From Triatoma infestans (Eukaryota > Arthropoda > Insecta > Hemiptera > Reduviidae): a stretch of DNA of 64,000 bases. This document shows, one piece after another, positions 56,657-64,000 of the stretch. Both the position numbers and the translations under genes were made by a program. Each line of letters begins with the position of its first letter. Positions within the stretch are counted from its first letter, which is position 1. The notes under the pieces are model-generated. The model was not told where the DNA came from and ran no database searches. It saw nothing but the letters and a program-made list of their open reading frames with translations. Location: positions 1 to 64,000 of the forward strand of contig JAAEAF010009006.1 of the NCBI GenBank assembly GCA_011037195.1, written 5' to 3'.

Positions 56657-57149
56657 CTGCTTAAAAGAAATAAAGTGCCAACATTATAATGTAAAAAACA
56701 ATGCTATGATACAGGTTGAATAATGTTATAATTATTAATAATTAATAATAACGAGAATAAATTGATCACCAATTGAATTTGATTCATCCAGGAATTATCA
56801 AGGTTAAATTAAAATAGAGTAATTTTAATCAAGATTCGATAATCAAATTTATGACTGAAACTAGTAATTTTGTTATTCAGAATACAAAATGCTAGTTTTG
56901 TTTGTATAAAGTAGCACATGTTACATGAAACAGCAGATTTATATACATTTACACAAGCTGTGAATGAAAACACGATGTTATCTAAAAGGCATAACCTTTG
57001 ATAACCTTAAATGCTATATTGAATAGATTAAAATTTCTATTAAAAATGTCTGAAATAAATAATTTAATATTAGTAACATTCATTGATTTTTTTTTTACTT
57101 TTCTCTTATTCTTTGATAGAGAATTTATTGCAATATATCTGTGGTTTGG
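56657..57149. other. AT-rich DNA, no gene recognised
   Basis: No supported feature. Confidence 0.5.
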
Positions 57150-57295
57150 GAAATTCAATAATTGACACCGGAAGTATATGGTTTAAAAATCTCCTAGATA
57201 TGAAAAAATGTTTTTGTGAGAATGAGGTCTGGTTTTGTGTGTGTACAAAATATCTCAACAACACAAAATAGCAGAAGTAAATGGGATTCGACGCG
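57150..57295 (-). repeat. Family T terminal fragment
   Basis: caccggaagtatatgg, tgaggtctggttttgtgtgt and acaaaatatctcaacaacac follow the order of the far end of family T. Confidence 0.45.
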
Positions 57296-57399
57296 ATGTT
57301 TCCCGGACCGTACAGATGGTCATTATACAGTGCTCAGCATTTATTCTAGTTTCCCGGATGTTTCCCGGATTTATTACAGAAATGGTTTTTTGTTATCAG

Positions 57400-57515
57400 A
57401 GTTATTTTCCGTGATATGCTGCTTTATTTTCTGATCATTGACCGGCTTCAAGCGTTTGCATATCATCAGGATACTTGATAAACAGTGAGATAACATAGAT
57501 TCGCAAAGAGCAAAA
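57400..57515 (-). repeat. One-armed hammerhead element relic, family 1
   Basis: tatcagagttattttccgtg, the motif, then aaacagtgagataacatag and attcgcaaagagcaaa follow the family 1 left-arm order. No right arm is visible. Confidence 0.65.
57437..57474 (-). ncRNA. Hammerhead-like motif with GAAA changed to GAAG
   Basis: Minus strand: CTGATGA (57,469-57,463) with a poorly paired stem II, then GAAG (57,449-57,446), CCGG, UC. Probably inactive. Confidence 0.45.
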
Positions 57516-57757
57516 AAAATGTACGTACTATTTTCAAAAGTATTTTGTTGTGACAACTGGTTAGGAATTGTTTCTTTACACCTAACTAAGATCACATATT
57601 ATTATTATTTTTTATTTATTTTTAATTTAAATGCGCGACAACTCGACCGGTCTGTCTCTATATATCTTTCTCTCTCTGACTACCTAATTTCTCTTGTAAA
57701 GTCCTTGCAGTTTGTGCGATTCTCTCATTATACAGTGCTCAGCATTTATTCTAGTTT

Positions 57758-57997
57758 ATTTCTCTGAAACTCCTTTTCACAGCCATAATATTTGTTATAA
57801 ACCTAAGTTTCGTCCATGTTACATTAGCCAAGAAATAGTGTTACCACTAATGCTGAAACAACTATGACTATATGTGGCGTTAAATACGACACTACCAGAA
57901 GAAGCCGATTGTAATATGGGAGAAACAAACTATTGTCACGGCGGTCTTAACCTGACGACATAAGGGTTTTATATTAATTTTTTATTTTTATATATAC
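57758..57997. other. No feature recognised
   Basis: Short non-repetitive stretch before the mariner element. Confidence 0.4.
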
Positions 57998-58812
57998 GGG
58001 CTTATTCAATAAGTAACGAGACAAATTGCTCAAAAACGATTTATTTAATTAATACAAAACTTTTGGTTCTTTTCAACATAGTCCCCAGCAACATTCATCC
58101 CATCTTTCTTCTAATTTGTGCATGTCTCTGGCATAAAATACTTTGGGGCCGATCTAGAAGCCACTTTTGCAACTAATTTTTATCTTCTTCATTGGATTGA
58201 AAATGTTTCCCATGTACAGCTTCTTTAAAGGGTCCAAACAAATGGAAGTCCGATGGGCGAGGTAAGGGCTGTAGGGTGGGTGTGGAAGGATCACCCATCC
58301 CACTTTTTCTTGGTTTCTTTGTGGGCGTCCGTAAGTTGTCTTGGAACCCATCTCGCATAAGTTTTCTTTAGTGTAGCTCATTCTGAATAATGTTATCCAC
58401 AGTTCCAACACTCGCTGCATTGACTGTTCTTTCCAACACTGCCTATTCTCCTGAATTAACGCGTGTATACGAGATTCGAGGAAGGAAGTTGCAACTTCAA
58501 CCGTCGTCCACTACGTTGCTCGTCACTTCGAACGATTCAAACAATTATTCCTGTAACTTTCAAAATTCTTTCGTGGATTTCACTGCCTTCTGCAACTAAA
58601 AGTCTAAACATTGAGGGCTGTTCTTCCGAAGTGCAATGCTCGAGCGGACTCGCCATTGTTAACTGAATACATTTGAGATTATGCTTCCCAAATACTCTCG
58701 AACAACTGATGAGAAATTAAATACGAGGATGCCAAATTGAGGCACTAAAACTATTGTATTGATTAAACACACCGTTTCTGCGATTTGTCTCGTTAGTTCT
58801 TGACTGACCCTC
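57998..58812 (-). mobile_element. Degenerate mariner element with recognisable terminal inverted repeats
   Basis: The left end contains ataagtaacgagacaaattg. The right end, reversed, has aactaacgagacaaatcg. On the minus strand, PHPPYSPYLA and, after a frame change, RPSDFHLFGPFKEAVHGKHF (the third catalytic block, normally SPDLAPSDFHLF). The aspartate in SPDLA is replaced by Y. The N-terminal and first catalytic regions are largely deleted or scrambled, so it is non-autonomous. Element length is about 815 bp against roughly 1.3 kb for intact mariners. Confidence 0.85.
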
Positions 58813-58970
58813 ATGTTTATATATATATATATAATACTATATTATTTTTAACTTATTATTTTATGTTTTCATTGTTTACTGTAACTAATATATATTTAAA
58901 TCCCTCCATGATGTCACTTCTGTATATAAAATAAGAGTTTTTATAAATATTTAGTTTTCTTTAGTGACAT

Positions 58971-59175
58971 TTGCTCAGTTGTCCATTGGACTTGCAACGC
59001 GACTATGCGCCACTAGTTCTGGGTTTGATTCCAGCAGTGTTGTTTTAAAGGTTTTCGCTTAGGAGCCTGTACAGATCACTGTCCTGAGATAGACAGTGTT
59101 GTTTGTAACGAGTGGCCAGCAGTGTTCTGAAAAGGCTATGAGCACAAATGATTTCAGATTCTGACAGCGTTAATA
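58971..59175 (+). mobile_element. Diverged tRNA-derived SINE
   Basis: ttgctcagttgtcc (A box region), gggtttgattcc (B box), gcttaggagcctgtacag, gacagtgttgtttgtaacg and a tail ending in (TAA)n rather than poly-A. Confidence 0.75.
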
Positions 59176-59454
59176 ATAATAATTTTTATTTTTCTGGGTT
59201 ACAGCGTTCTCAGTTCCCTCACTATTGTATTAAAATAGTAATATAATAAATTAGTACGCTTTCCTCCCACCAGATAGGACTCATTGTACTGAAATGGATT
59301 GTAGGGGAAAAAACCTAACATTTTTATATTATTTAGGAGCAATATTGATTAAACTTAAAAAAACTGTATGTTTGGGTCACTTACAAAGATAAAGGAAAGG
59401 AACATTTGCTATTGTTTTTGTTAATTGTTTTCAGTTAAATAACAATTTGTAAAT

Positions 59455-60135
59455 TGTTAAATGGCGTGCGAGATTGTACGGTTGTATTTATGTGGTTTTA
59501 TATGTACACTACATGGAATTTTGTCTGGATTTTGTCCATCTCAAAATAGAGGAATTTCCTTGGATGATTTATATTGCGATTTAATTTGTAACATTTTCGA
59601 TTTGAAAGGCATCGCTTTTATTAGCGTTTGGTTGGCAAGGAATAAACTAGTGTTGAAGTATGGATGTATGCGCGTGTGTAAGATTGTATGTTTGAGTGTG
59701 AGAGTGAGTTTTGGTTCGTCGAGAGGAGGGGGGGGAGAAGAGGATATGCTGGCAGATCGTGCAGAGGGAGATGTTAGGGTTGCACAGATATTGTGCTGCT
59801 TGGTTTGGGAGTTTTGGCGTGGTATGAGAGTTTGCTGTAACGTCCGTGTTGTTAGGTTCGGTTTTATCAAAGCTAGTCCACATGACTGGTTTCGCAGGCG
59901 GATCAGCCAAGCGCGCACCACACTTGCACACATTGGTATTTCTGTTTTAAGTGTATATTTATATATATATTATATCTGTGTGTGTTTGTGTAACAGGCGT
60001 AATGTTAGCCAAAATGGAATGGGGTTTTGGTGACGTCCTAATCTCCCGTTAACGATGTATGTACGCGGTCCACCATGCGTGAGGATACTAAACGTGTGGG
60101 TGACTGCCAGAACGCAATCTATGAAAAATGGCCGC
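59455..60135. other. GC- and CpG-richer unique segment with overlapping open frames
   Basis: Composition rises clearly against the surroundings. A 190-codon frame opens at the ATG at 59,461 (plus) and a 130-codon frame overlaps it on the minus strand. Neither has a recognisable domain, and the plus frame is unusually rich in Cys, Val and Arg, more typical of chance. GGAGGGGGGGG at about 59,725 and an aaaatggccgccgc site near 60,125 are notable. It could be a non-coding first exon or promoter region of a host gene, or a relic. I cannot decide. Confidence 0.3.
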
Positions 60136-60705
60136 CGCTAGCAAGTAGCGTGTTCACTTGGATAAACATGTTATAAACTCTTATCAGAAAATACTTTTAC
60201 ACGATGCACCTTTCATATATTTTAAAACGTTGTTATTGAAATGCACACATTCATATTTTTAACAAAAATATATTTTTCAATAAAAAAAGTAAAATATAAT
60301 GAAAGAAAAACGCTTTAAATAAACTTTATTTTGAATTAAAACTTCATAAATGTCTACCAATATTGATAAGAATCTTAGGTTTATTTCCAACGAATATTTA
60401 TGTTAATTAACAAAATTCTTATTGTAACAAAACCGAATTTATTGATTATAATTTAAACCACCCTGAGCTCGCTGAATGATCGAATTTTTTTTTTAGGTAA
60501 CATAAACCTTCCGCGATATATTGATACCTATCAAGCGTTCAAGTTTGGTTACGTTGAACAAAAATGGAGAAATGGGGATAATAATGATTGAAAAATATAT
60601 AGATAAATGAACAAACTAAAATAAATGGGATTTCAGTGGCACAATAAATAAATAAATGTTCATATTCCAGTACTGTAGTAATGTAGGAGTACTTCTCATT
60701 GGCAG
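60136..60705. other. AT-rich DNA, no gene recognised
   Basis: No supported feature. Confidence 0.5.
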
Positions 60706-60832
60706 TATAGCTCGACAACTTTATTGCAGTACCTGTGGGCGGGACTAAAAGACGTCATAGCTACTAGAAAGATTTGATATTGGGCGGAGCTTAACAGCCG
60801 TTTATGTGTCACAACTAAGTTGTCGAGTTATA
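60706..60832. mobile_element. Small MITE-like element
   Basis: The ends are imperfect inverted repeats: tatagctcgacaacttt on the left and aagttgtcgagttata on the right. They enclose about 95 bases with two gggcgg(g/a) blocks. It may use TA target sites (TATA at both edges). Only one copy is seen here. Confidence 0.6.
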
Positions 60833-61370
60833 TACACTACTACTTGATTAAAGTATGAAACATGAACTCGTTTAAATTTATTTAATTTTTAGGGCCTTTG
60901 AAGGTTTGTGTTAACATTTACTGAGTCATATTTTTTGTTGTTGTTCAGTTTGGTTTATTTGTCTTTAGTTATTACAACCCAACATAATTATTTAATCCAA
61001 TAAAAATTTTCATAATACAAATTAGGAGCTATTAAAGTAATAGATATTCCTTATAAATTGCATTTTTTTTGTTTTATCATAATTCATTAAAATTATTTTA
61101 ATTTATTGATTTCTACAATTTTTCTTTATTCTTTCATTTTGTTTTCTTTGTTTGTGGTGTAAATTAAAGTTCCATGTAACCAAACAGTATTAAATAAATA
61201 AAAAAATACAGTAATATTCATCTTATTTAGGGGGAACCCTTAGTCATTAATTCAATTCAAGGGAGTTCTGAATCATCAAGGGAATCGTTTTCAAGGAAGC
61301 CAAGATGACAAAAAGTTTGAGAACTTCTCAAAGCTTACTCCTCGAAATAGAGGGCATCGTTTTCTATAAC
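60833..61370. other. AT-rich DNA, no gene recognised
   Basis: No supported feature. Confidence 0.5.
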
Positions 61371-61588
61371 TTTTTTTTTTTTTAATTTGAAGGCGCGTCA
61401 ATATCTATGGGACCGGAGTCTTCTCAGTGCACTGGCGGCCTCTGGACAATGTTCTACAGCTGCAGACAACACTGTCCATCACCTAACAGGGAGGACAGGA
61501 AAAAAACAATCTAAGCGCAGTACTGGACTCGAACCCGAGACCTCCGCGTGGGAGTTCAACGCGCTAACCGCTTACCTAATCCCTCTTC
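61371..61588 (-). mobile_element. tRNA-derived SINE, near full length, minus strand
   Basis: Poly-T, aatttgaaggcgcgtcaata, body with acaacactgtccatcacc, ggactcgaaccc (B box reversed, 61,525 onward), acgcgctaaccgcttaccta (A box reversed) and atccctcttc. Confidence 0.88.
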
Positions 61589-62810
61589 TCTGCCAAAATT
61601 AAAACCTTTTTAACTGCATTATGTGGATGTCCTGTACTTGTTCCGCCCGAGATTTTTAATCTTATGATATTAACTTATGAAATCAAAAAGTTATATATGT
61701 ATATATAATTCAAACATAAAACACTTTTATATATATATACATATAAAACTAAACAAGGTGTGACGCTAGCTAGGAATTATGGAGTTTTGGAGAGTAAAGA
61801 CAGCTGTAGTATAGTTGTGAAGTATATGTTGATGTACACAGGGTAGAGAAAAAAAAGAAAAACATTGGGCGTTGTAGTGCAGTAAATCTATTTGAACAGA
61901 CGGTGTTAGACGGTTAGAGATAGTGTTAGGCAACTGTTGTTTGTGGGTGAGGAGGTGGGAGTCTAGGATGTTTGCAAGTAGTTGCACTCAATAGAATTGT
62001 ACGTTTTAAGATAATCCTGAATTTGCATTCGTTTATCCTTATTTTCAATAGAGTTTATTAATTCTTTCTATTTTTTTTATTTTATCAATTAAAAATATGA
62101 TTCTAATAAAGAGAATACTTATATTAATAATAACTTGCTACTACTATTACTACAATCTTTCTCAAGGTAAAATTCCCCTTTTCAATGGACAAAATTCTTC
62201 TGCACTTTACCATCCATGTTTTACTTCTTTTTATATCCTCTGTTAAATAGTTTATTACAGAAAAAATGTAATATTCAACACGTGTACTAAGTTCTTTTAT
62301 AACTTCCATTCAGTTGCTTCGCTTGCGCTCACGTGGGCATACACTGAACTCGTGGTGTAAAAATGACATTTGACTTTTTACAATCTACGGTATTAATTTA
62401 TTCTCACTATTAGAAATTTTATTTAGCTAAATTTTATAACCCATTCATGACTACACAGAGAATAATAATTTTGAAATCTAAGCCGGTTTTTAAATAAGTA
62501 TACAACTCTTGAGTAGATTGTTATTTAACATGTTTTGTTTATTTTATTTATTTAAATATTATAAGTATATAATATTATGAAGTTGAAAGACGCTGAGGAT
62601 TCAGAGGTTTGCCTTTGAGCAGGTGTTTGGCAGATAAAAACGCAGCTGTTATTTTCTTACTGTATCACATGTTTTAAGCTATAAATTTCTTGGATAAGTA
62701 TTGTCAATATAGGCTTCATATTATGATTAATATCTAGACTTTATATTATAAATCATTCATTCTTTTTTTCCTTTTTAATTTGTAACAAATGTATGTGTGT
62801 AATTGTTTTA
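61589..62810. other. AT-rich DNA, no gene recognised
   Basis: A less A/T-rich stretch at 61,755-61,990 encodes nothing recognisable. A TATA microsatellite lies at 61,690-61,745. Confidence 0.45.
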
Positions 62811-62998
62811 TTAAGGCACGCCAATATCTGTGGTCATTGACGCCGGAAGCCTTCCCTATGTTCTAACAGCTTTCGGGCAGTTTTCTTCATTGTAGATAAC
62901 ACTGGCCATCACCGGACGTGTATAGGCTCTTGCGAGGAGAAAATCTAAAAGCAGTACACCCTCCCTCTCGTGTCACTGCGTTAAATCTCTCAAAGAAG
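62811..62998 (-). mobile_element. SINE, minus strand, head truncated and diverged
   Basis: ttaaggcacgccaatatctg, ggtcattgacgccggaagcc, aacactggccatcaccgg and gagaaaatctaaaagcag are in reversed SINE order. The B box is not recognisable. Confidence 0.78.
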
Positions 62999-64000
62999 GA
63001 AAAAAATTAATGTCCAACTACCGTCAAGTATCATGGACGGAAGCGTGCATCAAATATACTTTATTATATATTATTCATATTAATACTCAAACAAAATCCA
63101 AGGTCAAGACCTTGGAATCCAGTACCACCACAATATACATGTACAATATCCAGTGCTATCCATGCCTTTAACCACACTTTTGCATCTCATCCTTGCGCAA
63201 AAAAAAGTGGTCAATAATATCTACTTAACTGTGAATCGCCACCTCTTGTCTATAGATTTTGCGGAACTGAATCACGATTCTTATTATTGCTGATTTAAAT
63301 GGAACATTAATCAGGTGGATATATATAAAAACAAAACAACTATTTATGTTGACAACATACAGACACGGTCAGAACTCATCTGTTAAAAAATTCTCTGATT
63401 GGATGTACGCTATTTCCAGGCTTTACTCTAAATAAATTGAGGTTTTTGAAGATTGTAAATTTTTCCATTAACAGTCGAAGATCAGTCTTGCGAATTCTTA
63501 TAATTATAAAAAGAACTATATTTTTGTTCTTTTTTGAAGAAAAAAAAAACTAGTTATTTGTTAAAGAGAATATTAGATACATTTGTTTTAAAAAAAATGA
63601 TTGCCTTTTAAATAACCTGGTATAATTAAAATAATAAAAACTATAATTTTTTGTTTTGGAAAAAACATTGGGATCTATGAAACTTAGTATAATAATTCAA
63701 TCTTTTTTAATAAATGACGTCATGATATTCTCGTCTTGCGATTTTTTGTGACTTCTATTGTACAAAAAAAACACAATCACAAACGCCAATGAATATATAT
63801 GCACAAAAATAGAGAAATATTTATTTTTTGAACTGAGAAAACTTAAAACATGCAATTCGAAAAATTTGTCATGATTTTATAACAGGTGAAGAGAGGAAAA
63901 AATAAATGCATTTTAAGAAGAACGTAAAACTGAACTTGTTTTACATTGCGGTTTAATAATTAACACTGCAAAAACAGAACATTAAATTTATAATAATTAA
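62999..64000. other. AT-rich DNA, no gene recognised
   Basis: It contains tccaaggtcaagaccttgga (63,097-63,116), two 9-bp inverted arms around AA. Otherwise unremarkable. Confidence 0.45.

Larger units (their letters stand above)
57321..57757 (+). repeat. Perfect 32-bp direct repeats flanking a hammerhead relic
   Basis: cattatacagtgctcagc and the next 14 bases occur at 57,321-57,352 and identically at 57,726-57,757. The 373 bases between them include a one-armed family 1 hammerhead relic. Confidence 0.85.

Noticed and set aside
59461..60033. 190-codon open frame as a protein-coding gene
   Set aside because: No domain, unusual Cys/Val/Arg-heavy composition, an overlapping 130-codon frame on the other strand and no splice or start context that I can defend. 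Kept only as a composition anomaly.
1..64000. CRISPR arrays, bacterial operons or prophage
   Set aside because: Base composition, SINEs, LINEs, microsatellites and lack of long ORFs show eukaryotic intergenic DNA; no regularly spaced short repeats were seen.

Overview
The window looks like a gene desert from an AT-rich arthropod genome, most probably an insect. Hemiptera is a guess from repeat style only. No complete host gene, rRNA gene or functional tRNA gene could be supported. The sequence is layered mobile-element debris separated by unique-looking AT-rich DNA.

Recognisable coding remnants are all transposon-derived and broken. There are two jockey-type non-LTR pseudogenes (26.1-27.4 kb plus strand, 31.5-32.4 kb minus strand). 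RTE-like non-LTR fragments lie at 37.9-38.8, 49.8-50.1 and 51.0-51.9 kb. Four C-terminal or RNase H pieces of R1-like/RNaseH-type LINEs lie at 5.3-5.6, 28.4-28.8, 33.8-34.3 and 52.1-52.9 kb. Three mariner pseudogenes (23.0-23.6, 43.0-44.0, 58.0-58.8 kb), one Harbinger element (55.2-56.7 kb), a DUF4817-type foldback element (30.3-31.0 kb), a gypsy-like gag scrap (9.3 kb) and a possible piggyBac scrap (40.3 kb) complete the set. Twelve copies of one tRNA-derived SINE family are scattered on both strands, one full length with a 14-bp target duplication. A further interspersed family, called family T here, occurs more than ten times and carries roughly 300-bp internal units plus a CA/TG microsatellite at a fixed position.

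The most interesting content is a set of hammerhead-ribozyme-like motifs: CTGANGA, then U plus a 4-5 bp stem II hairpin, then GAAA, then a very short palindromic stem III (CCGG or CG), then UH. About fifteen copies, full or partial, fall into at least four sequence families (near 0.3/53.4 kb; 2.2/2.8/19.7/25.3/44.4/57.4 kb; 13.6/14.5 kb; 50.85 kb; plus a decayed relative at 55.45 kb). In the elements where both arms survive, the motifs sit in inverted-repeat (foldback) elements, antisense in the left arm and sense in the right arm. The cleanest case is a near-perfect 1.1-kb palindrome at 13,476-14,607. In two elements one arm has lost exactly the catalytic core.

The elements interact by nesting. 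SINEs sit in family T and in the 2-kb hammerhead element, a hammerhead foldback sits in the Harbinger element, and another sits between two copies of the same RTE fragment. One SINE tail variant resembles the 3' end of a LINE in this same window, which suggests a SINE-LINE partnership. All identities here were read by eye; no database search was run.
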